In this document: in pieces, positions 16,396-25,704 of the stretch
Layout of the letters: each line of letters starts with the position of its first letter
Position numbering within the stretch: position 1 is the first letter of the stretch
Origin: Lysobacter sp. A03
Lineage (GTDB): Bacteria; Pseudomonadota; Gammaproteobacteria; Xanthomonadales; Xanthomonadaceae
Direction: 5' to 3'
Length of the DNA stretch: 63,940 nt
Assembly (NCBI RefSeq): GCF_000855665.1
Contig: NZ_JXSS01000116.1
Span: 1-63,940 of the forward strand
The notes under the pieces: model-generated
Databases searched by the model: none
What the model was told of the DNA's origin: nothing
What the model saw: only the letters and a program-made list of their open reading frames with translations
Made by a program: the position numbers and the translations under genes

Positions 16396-17814
16396 ATGCA
16401 GCTGCCCCACTGGATAAACGGCCAGGCCGAACACGCCGAGACGCGGATCGATGTCGCCAATCCCGCCACGGGCGAGGTGTACGCAGGCGTCGCGGCCGGT
16501 GACAGTGAAACCGTTGATCGTGCGGTAGCGGCTGCATCCGACGCGTTTCCGCAGTGGTCGGCGCTGCCCAATACCGAGCGGGCGCGCTGGCTGGAGAAGC
16601 TGGCCGCGGCGCTGGAGAACCGGCTGGAGGATTTCGCGGCCGCCGAATGTCGCGACGGTGGCAAGCCGATCCGGCTGGCGCGGGAAATCGAGGTTCCGCG
16701 CGCGGTCAGCAACCTGCGTTTCTTCGCCCATGCGGCGACCCAGTTCGCCAGCGAGTCGCACCACGGCCAGGCGGGCCTGAACTACACCCTGCGCCCGCCA
16801 CTGGGCGTGGTGGCGGCAATCACGCCGTGGAACCTGCCGCTGTACCTGCTGTCCTGGAAAGTCGCTCCGGCTCTGGCGGCGGGCAACACGGTCGTCGCCA
16901 AACCCTCGGAAGTCACCCCGTTGTCTGCCACGATGCTGGGCGAGCTGGCGGCGGAGATTGGTTTTCCCGCAGGGGTGCTGAACATCGTCCATGGCACCGG
17001 TTCGGAGGCTGGCGAGCCGCTCGTGGTCCATCCGCAGGTCAAGGCAGTGACCTTCACCGGCAGCACTGCGGTTGGCCGTCGCATCGCCGGGCTGACCGGT
17101 CCGCTGCTGCGCCGGACATCGCTGGAACTGGGAGGCAAGAATCCGACCCTGGTATTCGCCGACAGCGACTGGCGCGAAAATCTGGACCTGCTGGTGCGCT
17201 CCGCCTTCCAGAACGCCGGCCAGATCTGCCTGTGCGGCTCGCGCATGCTGGTGGAGCGCAGCATCTTCCCTGAATTCCGCGATGCCCTGGTCGAGCGCAC
17301 CAGCGCACTGCGCGCCGGCGACCCGCAGCTCGCCGACACCGATCTGGGACCGGTGGTGTCACAGGCCCACTTCGACAAGGTCATGGCAGCGATCGACCGG
17401 GCGCGCCACGAAGGCGCCACGGTGCTGTGCGGCGGCCAGGCGCTGGAGCACGCGGGCTGGTTCATCACGCCGACCGTGCTGGAAGGCCTCGGCCCGGATT
17501 GCGTGACCAATCGCGAGGAGATCTTCGGTCCGGTCGTCACCCTGCAGCCCTTCGACGACGATTCCCACGCGCTGGCGCTGGCCAATGCCGGCGACTATGG
17601 CCTGTCTGCGTCGTTGTGGACGCGCGACCTCAACCGCGCCCACCGCCTCGCCGCCCAATTGCGCGCCGGCGTGGTGTGGATCAATACCTGGATGCAGCGC
17701 GACCTGCGCACGCCGTTTGGCGGCAGCGGTGCATCCGGCCTCGGTCGCGAAGGCGGCGTGGAGGCCATGCGATTCTTCACCGACGTGCGCAACGTCGGCA
17801 TCCACCTGGACTAG
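16396..17814 (+). CDS. amnC: 2-Aminomuconate 6-semialdehyde dehydrogenase (ALDH family)
   Basis: 472 aa, typical ALDH. NAD-binding ITPWNLPLYLLSWKVAPALA, general base Glu244 in SLELGGKNP, nucleophile Cys278 in GQICLCGSR, EIFGPVVTL near residue 377. The ICLC surrounding of the nucleophile resembles ALDH8A1 and hydroxymuconic/aminomuconic semialdehyde dehydrogenases. Context is decisive: neighbours encode every other step from kynurenine to 2-aminomuconate. It should oxidise 2-aminomuconate 6-semialdehyde with NAD+. General ALDH assignment is certain; the specific substrate is inferred from the cluster. Confidence 0.88.
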   Translation: MQLPHWINGQAEHAETRIDVANPATGEVYAGVAAGDSETVDRAVAAASDAFPQWSALPNTERARWLEKLAAALENRLEDFAAAECRDGGKPIRLAREIEVPRAVSNLRFFAHAATQFASESHHGQAGLNYTLRPPLGVVAAITPWNLPLYLLSWKVAPALAAGNTVVAKPSEVTPLSATMLGELAAEIGFPAGVLNIVHGTGSEAGEPLVVHPQVKAVTFTGSTAVGRRIAGLTGPLLRRTSLELGGKNPTLVFADSDWRENLDLLVRSAFQNAGQICLCGSRMLVERSIFPEFRDALVERTSALRAGDPQLADTDLGPVVSQAHFDKVMAAIDRARHEGATVLCGGQALEHAGWFITPTVLEGLGPDCVTNREEIFGPVVTLQPFDDDSHALALANAGDYGLSASLWTRDLNRAHRLAAQLRAGVVWINTWMQRDLRTPFGGSGASGLGREGGVEAMRFFTDVRNVGIHLD

Positions 17815-17821
17815 AGACTCA

Positions 17822-18484
<663 letters not shown>

Positions 18485-18485
18485 G

Positions 18486-18911
18486 ATGCCGACCGGGGTG
18501 CAGGCTGATGCAGCGCCGCGGGCGGTGGGCCACTACCCGCACGCACGAGGTGTGGGCGGTTTGCTGTTCCTGTCCGGCATCGGCCCGCGCAACCCGGTAG
18601 ACAACACCGTGCCGGGCAACGTGGTGGACGCCGAAGGTGGTCTGGTTTCCCACGACATCCGCGCGCAGGTGCTGGCCACCTTTGCCAACGTACGCGCGGT
18701 ACTGGCCGCCAGCGGCGCACGCTGGGAGGACATGGTGGACGTCACCGTCTACCTGACCCGGATGGACTCGGACTTCGCCACGTTCAACGCGGTCTGGGCC
18801 GAGCACTTTCCGGATGCGGCCAGCGCGCCGTGCCGGACCACGGTGGGTGTCGATGCCCTGCCCACCCCCATCGCCATCGAGCTGAAGTGCATTGCCGTCG
18901 TGGAGAACTGA
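18486..18911 (+). CDS. amnD: RidA/YjgF-family protein, probable 2-aminomuconate deaminase
   Basis: 141 aa; RidA-fold protein with [29 protein letters not shown] and the substrate-carboxylate Arg in [11 protein letters not shown] (residue 117), near the invariant Arg of enamine/imine deaminases. In the 3-hydroxyanthranilate pathway of Pseudomonas and Burkholderia the 2-aminomuconate deaminase belongs to this superfamily and has similar length. Position between the aminomuconate-forming and 3-HAA-cleaving genes supports that role. A general enamine deaminase function remains possible. Confidence 0.82.
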   Translation: MPTGVQADAAPRAVGHYPHARGVGGLLFLSGIGPRNPVDNTVPGNVVDAEGGLVSHDIRAQVLATFANVRAVLAASGARWEDMVDVTVYLTRMDSDFATFNAVWAEHFPDAASAPCRTTVGVDALPTPIAIELKCIAVVEN

Positions 18912-18913
18912 CC

Positions 18914-19459
18914 ATGTTGCCCAACCCCCTCAACCTGCAGGCCTGGATCGAGGAACACCGCCACCTGCTGAAGCCGCCGGTCGGCAACAAGGTGGTCTAC
19001 GACGGCGACTTCATCGTGATGGTCGTCGGCGGGCCGAACGTGCGCACTGATTACCACTTCGAGGAAGGGCCCGAGTGGTTCTATCAGATCGAGGGGGAGA
19101 TGGTGCTCCGCATCCAGGAGGCCGACGCGGACGGGGTCATGGCACCGCGCGACATCCCGATCCGGGCCGGCGAGATGTTCCTGCTGCCACCGCGTGTTCC
19201 GCATTCCCCGCAACGGATGCCCGGCTCGATCGGGCTCGTAATCGAGCGCCGACGCCTGGCAGACGAGGACGACGGCCTGATGTGGTTCTGCGAGCGCTGC
19301 AACCACAAACTTTACGAGGAGTTCTTCCGCCTGCATGACATCGAGATCGACCTGCCGCCGGTGTTCGACCGCTTCTACGCCTCCACCGAACACCGCACCT
19401 GCGGGCAGTGCGGGCACCTCAATCCGGCCCCCGACAAGTACGTGATGCCGGACACCTGA
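18914..19459 (+). CDS. nbaC: 3-Hydroxyanthranilate 3,4-dioxygenase
   Basis: 181 aa cupin. Fe(II) ligands His48, Glu54 and His97; substrate-binding Arg44, Arg101 and Glu111 lie where they do in characterised bacterial enzymes (segments [20 protein letters not shown] and [11 protein letters not shown]). The rubredoxin-like second metal site is intact: CERC (126, 129) and CGQC (163, 166). It opens the aromatic ring of 3-hydroxyanthranilate to give 2-amino-3-carboxymuconate semialdehyde, the ACMSD substrate, which otherwise cyclises to quinolinate. Spaced 2 bp after the RidA gene. Confidence 0.96.
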   Translation: MLPNPLNLQAWIEEHRHLLKPPVGNKVVYDGDFIVMVVGGPNVRTDYHFEEGPEWFYQIEGEMVLRIQEADADGVMAPRDIPIRAGEMFLLPPRVPHSPQRMPGSIGLVIERRRLADEDDGLMWFCERCNHKLYEEFFRLHDIEIDLPPVFDRFYASTEHRTCGQCGHLNPAPDKYVMPDT

Positions 19460-19481
19460 GCCGGGCGGATAGACTGGTCCC

Positions 19482-20507
19482 ATGCTCAAGATCGACACCC
19501 ACGCCCACTACCTGCCGCAGAACTGGCCCGACCTTGCGCGCAAGTACGGCGACCTGCGGTTTCCGGTAATCCACCACACCGAGGACGGGCGTCACCGGAT
19601 CTACAAAGACGGCAAATTCTTCCGCGAAATCTGGTCCAAGACCTGGAACCCGCAGGAGCGCATCGACGACTACGCCAGTTTTGGCGTGCAGGTGCAGGTG
19701 CTGAGCACGGTGCCGGTGATGTTCTCCTACTGGGCGCGGCCGCATCACGCGCTGGAGCTGCACCAGGCGCTCAACGACCACATGGCAGCGACGTGTCGCG
19801 ACTACCCGCGCCATTACGCGGGCATCGGCACCGTGCCGCTGCAGTCGCCCCGTCTGGCGGTGCAGGAGCTGGAGCGCTGCATGGACCAGCTCGGATTGCA
19901 GGGTGTGCAGATCGGCAGCCACGTCGGTAGATCGCCTGATGAACACTGGAACCTGGACGCGCCGGAGCTGTTCGAATTCTTCCAGGCGGCCAGCGAATTG
20001 GGCGCCGCGATCCTCGTGCATCCATGGGACATGATGGGCACCGACAGCATGCCCAAGTACTGGCTGCCATGGCTGGTGGGCATGCCCGCCGAGCAGTCGC
20101 GTGCCGCCTGCTGCCTCGTGTTTGGCGGGGTGCTGGAGCGACTGCCGAAGCTGAAGGTGTGCCTGGCCCACGGCGGCGGCAGCTTCCCGTACACCATCGG
20201 ACGCATCGAGCACGGCTTCAACATGCGTCCCGACCTGGTCGCCACCGACAACCCGCGCAATCCGCGCGAGTACCTGCGCCGGCTGTATTTCGATTCCTGG
20301 GTGGCTGACGATGCCGCTCTGCGCTACCTGCTCGACACCTGCGGCGTGGACCGGGTGATGCTCGGCACCGACTACCCGTTTCCGCTGGGCGAGCAGACCC
20401 CGGGCGCCGGTATCGATGCGCTCGGTCTTGCAGAACAGGAGCAGCAACGCCTGTACCACGGCACCGCACTCGAATGGCTCGGCTTGCCGAAGTCCCGCTT
20501 CGCATGA
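19482..20507 (+). CDS. nbaD: 2-Amino-3-carboxymuconate-6-semialdehyde decarboxylase (ACMSD)
   Basis: 341 aa amidohydrolase-fold enzyme. Zinc ligands: His7 and His9 (KIDTHAHYLP), His180 (ILVHPWD) and Asp297 (LGTDYPFPLG); His230 (CLAHGGG) is the catalytic base position. These match the known ACMSD pattern. It decarboxylates the dioxygenase product to 2-aminomuconate semialdehyde, diverting carbon away from quinolinate/NAD and into catabolism. Directly followed by kynureninase. Confidence 0.96.
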   Translation: MLKIDTHAHYLPQNWPDLARKYGDLRFPVIHHTEDGRHRIYKDGKFFREIWSKTWNPQERIDDYASFGVQVQVLSTVPVMFSYWARPHHALELHQALNDHMAATCRDYPRHYAGIGTVPLQSPRLAVQELERCMDQLGLQGVQIGSHVGRSPDEHWNLDAPELFEFFQAASELGAAILVHPWDMMGTDSMPKYWLPWLVGMPAEQSRAACCLVFGGVLERLPKLKVCLAHGGGSFPYTIGRIEHGFNMRPDLVATDNPRNPREYLRRLYFDSWVADDAALRYLLDTCGVDRVMLGTDYPFPLGEQTPGAGIDALGLAEQEQQRLYHGTALEWLGLPKSRFA

Positions 20508-20592
20508 CCTGCTGCGCGCCGCACCCGCGCACCCACCGCCTGCCCATCGCCGCGCCGAGCGCGCGCTCCAACCTGCTGGGACACACGACCTC

Positions 20593-21867
20593 ATGACCGC
20601 ACTCCACTCCCTTGAGCACGCAGCGTCTTTGGACGCAGCCGACCCGCTGCCCACCCTGCGCGCGCAGTTCCACATCCCTCAGCACGCCGACGGCGACCAG
20701 GCCTACTTCGTTGGCAACTCGCTGGGATTGCAGCCGCGCGGCGTGCGCGCCCAGGTCGAGGACGTGCTGGACAAGTGGTCGATGGAGGCGGTCGAAGGGC
20801 ACTTCCGCGGCAACTCGCAGTGGATGGGCTACCACCAGCTGATGCGCGAGCCGCTGGGCCGGATTGTGGGCGCCCAGCCGGAAGAAGTTGTCGCGATGAA
20901 CTCGCTGACCGCGAACCTGCACCTGATGATGGTCAGCTTCTACCGCACGACCAGCGAGCGCCCGGCGATCCTGATCGAGGCCGGCTCGTTCCCCAGTGAT
21001 CGCTACGCCGTCGAGTCACAGATCGCCTTCCACGGGTTTGATCCGGCGACCGACCTGATCGAGGTCGCCGCGGACCTGCCCGGCGGACTGTTCTCAATGG
21101 CGGCGATCGAGCAGGCCATCACCGAGCACGGCCATCGTCTCGCGCTGGTGCTGTGGCCGGGCGTGCAATACCGCACCGGCCAGGCGTTCGATGTCGCCGA
21201 GATCACCCGCATCGCCCACGCCCAGGGCGCGCTGTGTGGTGTGGATCTGGCGCATGCGGTCGGCAACATCCCGCTGGCGCTGCACGACAGCAACGTCGAC
21301 TTCGCGGTGTGGTGCCACTACAAATACCTCAACAGTGGACCGGGCGCCGTCGGCGGCTGCTTCGTGCATGAGCGGCACTCCCGCAGCGCGGTGCCGCGCT
21401 TCGCCGGCTGGTGGGGCCATGACGCGGCCACCCGGTTCCAGATGGGACCGGACGTCCAGCCCACACCGGGCGCGGAAGGCTGGCAGCTGAGCAACCCGCC
21501 GATCCTTGGCCTGGCCCCACTGCGCGCATCGCTGGACCTGTTCGATCAGGTCGGCATGGATGCGTTGCGGGCCAAATCGCTGCGCCTGACCGGTTATCTG
21601 GAGTCGCTGATCAAGCAGCGGCTGGCCGACACGCTGGAGGTGCTGAGCCCGGCCAATCCCGATGATCGCGGCTGCCAGCTGTCGATCCGCGTGCGGGGCG
21701 GTCGCGAGCTCGGTCGTTCCCTGTTCGACCACCTGGCTGCCAACGGTGTGCTGGGCGACTGGCGCGAGCCGGACGTGATCCGCATCTCGCCGGCACCGCT
21801 GTACAACACCCATCAGGACATCCTGCGTTTCGCCGACGGCGTGGACGCGTGGCGGAAGACCCGCTGA
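20593..21867 (+). CDS. kynU: Kynureninase
   Basis: 424 aa fold-type-I PLP enzyme. YFVGNSLGLQPRG at the N terminus; PLP lysine at residue 244 in CHYKYLNSGPGAVGG; GWWGHDAATRFQM and the C-terminal DVIRISPAPLYNTHQDI block. It hydrolyses kynurenine or 3-hydroxykynurenine to (3-hydroxy)anthranilate plus alanine. Start at the ATG after the 85-bp gap; an upstream in-frame extension overlaps the ACMSD gene. Its stop is 2 bp before the next start. Confidence 0.96.
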   Translation: MTALHSLEHAASLDAADPLPTLRAQFHIPQHADGDQAYFVGNSLGLQPRGVRAQVEDVLDKWSMEAVEGHFRGNSQWMGYHQLMREPLGRIVGAQPEEVVAMNSLTANLHLMMVSFYRTTSERPAILIEAGSFPSDRYAVESQIAFHGFDPATDLIEVAADLPGGLFSMAAIEQAITEHGHRLALVLWPGVQYRTGQAFDVAEITRIAHAQGALCGVDLAHAVGNIPLALHDSNVDFAVWCHYKYLNSGPGAVGGCFVHERHSRSAVPRFAGWWGHDAATRFQMGPDVQPTPGAEGWQLSNPPILGLAPLRASLDLFDQVGMDALRAKSLRLTGYLESLIKQRLADTLEVLSPANPDDRGCQLSIRVRGGRELGRSLFDHLAANGVLGDWREPDVIRISPAPLYNTHQDILRFADGVDAWRKTR

Positions 21868-21869
21868 CC

Positions 21870-23306
21870 ATGGTCGGGCCGATCCCCGCCAGCACTTCGG
21901 CATCAACCGAGCCGCCACCGGCTACGGGCCACCACGCCGATGCGCCCCACCTGACCATTGCCGGTGCCGGTCTGGCCGGTGCGCTGCTGGCCACCCTGCT
22001 CGCCCAACGCGGCTGGCAGGTCGACGTGTACGAGAAGCGCGGCGACCTGCGCGAGCTGGGTTACGAGCGCGGCCGCTCGATCAACCTCGCGCTGGCCGAA
22101 CGCGGCAGGCACGCACTGCGTCAGGCCGATGCCGACGACGCGGTGATGGAGCAGACGGTGATGATGCGCGGGCGCATGGTGCACTTCGCCGATGGCCATC
22201 TGGACCTGCAACGCTACGGCCGCGACGACAGCGAAGTGATCTGGTCGGTGCACCGCGGCGAGCTCAACGAAGTCCTGCTGAACATCGCCGAGCGCGCCGG
22301 TGCCCGCATCCACTTTCACCACCGGCTGGACAGCGTCGACTTCGATGCCCGGATTGCCCGCTTCGGCGATGACCGGAACGACACCGTTCGCGAGATCCAC
22401 TTTGAGTCGCTGGTAGGTGCCGATGGCGCCGGCTCGTCCCTGCGCCAGGCGATGGCCGGCGTGTGCGAGCTGGGCGAGCGCAGCGAGTTCCTCGGCCACT
22501 CCTACAAGGAGTTGGAGATCCCGCCCGGTCCGGACGGCGGCTTCCAGATCGAGCCGAACGCACTGCATATCTGGCCGCGCGGCCGCTACATGTGCATCGC
22601 GCTTCCGAACGACGAGGGCACCTTCACGGTCACGTTGTTTCTACCCAACGAATCGAATGGGGCGACCGTGCCGGGTTTCGACACCATCACCAATGGCGAG
22701 CAGGCGCGGGCGTTCTTCGATCGCGACTTCCCGGATGCCTCCCGACTGATCCCGAACCTGGAGCACGACTTCGACCACAACCCGACCGGCGTGCTGGGCA
22801 CGCTGTATCTGGATCGGTGGCATCTGGACGACCGTGCGGTGCTGATCGGAGATGCCGCCCACGCGATGGTGCCGTTCCACGGTCAGGGCATGAACTGCGC
22901 GTTCGAGGATTGCGTGTCGCTGGCCAACCACCTGCTGCAGACCGCCGACCGCGGCGAGGCGTTTGCCGGCTTCCAGACCGAGCGCCTGCCCAACGCACGG
23001 GCGATCCAGCAGATGGCGCTGGAGAACTATCTCGAGATGCGCGACCACGTGGACAACGACGACTACCTGCTGCAACGCGAACTGGGCAACCGCCTGGCCG
23101 CGCGCCATCCAGACCGCTTCCTGCCGCGCTACTCGATGGTCAGCTTCACCCACCTGCCCTATGCGATGGCGCTGGAGCGCGGCGACATCCAACACGCGTT
23201 GCTGGTTGAACTGACGCGCGGACGCGCGTCGCTGGACGGGCTGGACTGGGACGTCGCCGATGCGCTGGTGGAAGCCCGTCTGCCATCGCTGCCCGAGGAA
23301 CTCTGA
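21870..23306 (+). CDS. kmo: Kynurenine 3-monooxygenase
   Basis: 478 aa from the ATG at 21870; a GTG at 21849 would overlap kynU by 19 bp. An N-terminal extension of about 25 residues precedes the FAD Rossmann motif LTIAGAGLAGALLATLL. Also present: RGRSINLALAERGRHAL, and the second FAD motif VLIGDAAHAMVPFHGQGMNC followed by AFEDC. It hydroxylates kynurenine to 3-hydroxykynurenine with NADPH and O2. C-terminal HLPYAMALERGD resembles the membrane-proximal region of KMOs, but no clear TM helix is seen. Upstream enzymes (tryptophan dioxygenase, formamidase) are not in the window. Confidence 0.95.
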   Translation: MVGPIPASTSASTEPPPATGHHADAPHLTIAGAGLAGALLATLLAQRGWQVDVYEKRGDLRELGYERGRSINLALAERGRHALRQADADDAVMEQTVMMRGRMVHFADGHLDLQRYGRDDSEVIWSVHRGELNEVLLNIAERAGARIHFHHRLDSVDFDARIARFGDDRNDTVREIHFESLVGADGAGSSLRQAMAGVCELGERSEFLGHSYKELEIPPGPDGGFQIEPNALHIWPRGRYMCIALPNDEGTFTVTLFLPNESNGATVPGFDTITNGEQARAFFDRDFPDASRLIPNLEHDFDHNPTGVLGTLYLDRWHLDDRAVLIGDAAHAMVPFHGQGMNCAFEDCVSLANHLLQTADRGEAFAGFQTERLPNARAIQQMALENYLEMRDHVDNDDYLLQRELGNRLAARHPDRFLPRYSMVSFTHLPYAMALERGDIQHALLVELTRGRASLDGLDWDVADALVEARLPSLPEEL

Positions 23307-23310
23307 GTCG

Positions 23311-24753
23311 ATGGCAGCCAGCTTCCTGTTCTACGACCTGGAGACCTTCGGCACCGATCCGCGCCGCACGCGTATCTCGCAGTTTGCGGCGATCCGCACC
23401 GATGTCGACCTCAACACTATCGACGAGCCAATCAGCATCTTCGTCAAACCCGCGGACGACGTACTGCCCTCGCCGATGGCGACACTGGTCACCGGCATCA
23501 CGCCCCAGCATGCCCTGCGCGAGGGCATCAGCGAACGCGACGCACTGGCGTTGATCTTTGACGAGATGGCACGCCCCGAAACCTGCACCCTGGGCTACAA
23601 CTCACTGCGCTTTGACGACGAGTTCGTCCGCCACGGCCTGTTCCGCAACTTCTATGACCCGTATGAGCGCGAATGGCGCGGCGGCAACTCGCGCTGGGAC
23701 CTGCTCGACGTGCTGCGCTTCGCCCACGCGCTGCGCCCGGAAGGTATCGTCTGGCCAAAACGCGAGGACGGCGCGACCTCATTCCGGCTGGAGCATCTGG
23801 CCGAGGCCAACGGCGTGCGCGAGGGTGACGCCCACGAAGCCCTGTCGGACGTGCGTGCGCTGATCGGCATGGCCCGCAAGCTCAAAACCGCCCAGCCGCG
23901 CCTGTGGGACTACACCCTACGCCTGCGCGACAAACGATACGCCGCCAGCCTGCTGGACGTGGTGGCGATGACCCCGGTGCTCAACGTGTCACAGCGCTTC
24001 CCGGCCAGCCGACTGTGCGCCGCCCCGGTGATCCCCCTCGCCCGCCACCCGTTTATCGACAGCCGCTTGATCGTGTTCGATCTCGCGCAGGACCCGGAAA
24101 GCCTGCTCACGCTGGATGCCGAACAGATCTCCGCCCGCCTGTACGTGCGTGCCGCCGACCTGCCCGAGGGCGTCGAGCGGGTCGCACTGAAGGAGATCCA
24201 CCTCAACCGCAGCCCCGCCCTGTCGGCGTGGGATCACCTGCGCCCGGCGGATTTTGAGCGTCTGGGTATCGACCGCGAACTGGCCGAGTCGCGTGCCGCA
24301 CGCCTGCGCGAGGCCGGACCGGAACTGGCCGAGAAGCTGCGCACGGTGTTCGGCGCGAAACGCGACTACGAGCCGTCCGACGTGGACGCCAGCATCTACG
24401 ACGGCTTTCTGGACGGCGCTGACAAGCGACTGTTTTCAGAGATCCGCAGCAGCGATCCGCAGGCATTGGCGGAGCGTGACTTCGGTTTCCGCGATCAGCG
24501 ACTGCCTGAGCTGCTGTTCCGCTACCGGGCACGCAATTTTCCTGAGCACCTGTCGGACACCGAGCGCCAGCAGTGGAACGATTACCGACGCCGGCGCCTG
24601 TTGGATGACGCCGCGCGGTTGGGCGAACAGACCCTGCCGGAGTATTTCACCCAGATCGACGCCCTGCGCACTGAACACCACGACCAACCCGACCGCCTCG
24701 CGCTGCTGGACCACCTGCAGCAATGGGGCCAACAGCTGCAGCAATCGCTATGA
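23311..24753 (+). CDS. sbcB: Exodeoxyribonuclease I (SbcB)
   Basis: 480 aa. DEDDh 3'-5' exonuclease domain: ExoI FLFYDLETFGTD, ExoII TLGYNSLRFDDEF, ExoIII with GDAHEALSDVRAL. The SH3-like and helical extensions (LRPADFERLGIDRELA, KRLFSEIRSSDP) are specific to bacterial ExoI. It degrades single-stranded DNA 3' to 5' in mismatch repair and recombination. Four bp after kmo, so it probably shares the transcript although its function is unrelated. sbcC and sbcD are encoded about 6 kb further on, in the opposite orientation. Confidence 0.96.
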   Translation: MAASFLFYDLETFGTDPRRTRISQFAAIRTDVDLNTIDEPISIFVKPADDVLPSPMATLVTGITPQHALREGISERDALALIFDEMARPETCTLGYNSLRFDDEFVRHGLFRNFYDPYEREWRGGNSRWDLLDVLRFAHALRPEGIVWPKREDGATSFRLEHLAEANGVREGDAHEALSDVRALIGMARKLKTAQPRLWDYTLRLRDKRYAASLLDVVAMTPVLNVSQRFPASRLCAAPVIPLARHPFIDSRLIVFDLAQDPESLLTLDAEQISARLYVRAADLPEGVERVALKEIHLNRSPALSAWDHLRPADFERLGIDRELAESRAARLREAGPELAEKLRTVFGAKRDYEPSDVDASIYDGFLDGADKRLFSEIRSSDPQALAERDFGFRDQRLPELLFRYRARNFPEHLSDTERQQWNDYRRRRLLDDAARLGEQTLPEYFTQIDALRTEHHDQPDRLALLDHLQQWGQQLQQSL

Positions 24754-25436
24754 CCACCTACTTCAGCAATGCCAGCCTGAAGTTCCTGCGCGGACTGGCG
24801 TCGCACAACAACAAGCCCTGGTTCAACGAGCACAAGCCGCAGTACGAGGCGCACGTGCGCCAGCCGTTCCTGCGCCTGATCACCGACCTGCAACCGGACC
24901 TGGCCGCCGTCAGCCAGCATTTCCGCGCCGACCCGCGCACCGTCGGCGGCTCGATGTTCCGCATATACCGCGACGCCCGCTTCTCGCACGACAAATCGCC
25001 GTACAAAAGCTGGCAGGGCGCGCGCCTGTTCCACGAACGCCGCCGCGAAGTGGCTGCACCGTCGTTCTACATCCACCTGCAGCCCGGCGCGAGCTTCGTC
25101 GGCGCCGGCCTGTGGCATCCCGAACCGAAAACCCAGCTCCGCATCCGCCACTTCATCCTCGACAACCCGGCCAGCTGGAAAGCGACCGCGCATTCGCCAA
25201 AGCTGCGCAAGCGCTTCGACTTTGGGCAGGAGAACAAGCTGGTGCGGCCACCGCGTGGGTTCCCCGCCGATTTCGAGTTCATCGACGACCTGAAGCACCG
25301 CAACTGGGTGTTCGTGCGACCGCTGGACGACTCCGTGATGACCGGACAGAAGCTGCGCGAAACGATTGCTGCCGACTTGGTCTCGCTGGGGCCGTTTGTG
25401 GATTATTTATGTGCGGCGTTGGATCTGGAGTTTTAA
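24750..25436 (+). CDS. DUF2461 domain protein
   Basis: 228 aa. Starts MTTYFSNASLKFLRGLASHN, then NNKPWFNEHK, VGGSMFRIYRDARFSHDKSP and FYIHLQPGASFVGAGLWHPE, which together define the DUF2461 (TIGR02453) family. Cytosolic, no signal; biochemical function is not established for the family. Its ATG overlaps the sbcB TGA (ATGA), so it is translationally coupled. It ends the long plus-strand gene run; base composition drops beyond it. Confidence 0.88.
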   Translation: MTTYFSNASLKFLRGLASHNNKPWFNEHKPQYEAHVRQPFLRLITDLQPDLAAVSQHFRADPRTVGGSMFRIYRDARFSHDKSPYKSWQGARLFHERRREVAAPSFYIHLQPGASFVGAGLWHPEPKTQLRIRHFILDNPASWKATAHSPKLRKRFDFGQENKLVRPPRGFPADFEFIDDLKHRNWVFVRPLDDSVMTGQKLRETIAADLVSLGPFVDYLCAALDLEF

Positions 25437-25704
25437 CTTCTACGGGCCCAAGCCGATGGCTCCGTGGCAGTTCTGGGAAGGACCGTTTTTGACCCAAAGC
25501 GGTCTCCCGCATCTGATAGTGCGGTCGCTGGCTCTGGATCCTGATAGAGCCTCAGAGCAGCCATTCAACCCATCCCGCTGGGTTCCTCTACCGAAGGCAG
25601 TCAATCACGAAAACGCCATTCGCGTTGACCTCAACTCAAACAGCGCTTTCGTTGCGCGATATTCGCACCACGGGAGACATTTTTTGTGGCATTTGCGTCC
25701 GACT
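25437..25704. other. Gene-free, lower-GC junction segment
   Basis: The 268 bp between the convergent DUF2461 and flavoprotein genes shows lower GC than flanking DNA. An open frame crosses it, but its translation (for example GPKPMAPWQFWEGPF) has no recognisable domain and starts inside the upstream gene. It reads as a junction between native and possibly acquired DNA. Confidence 0.5.
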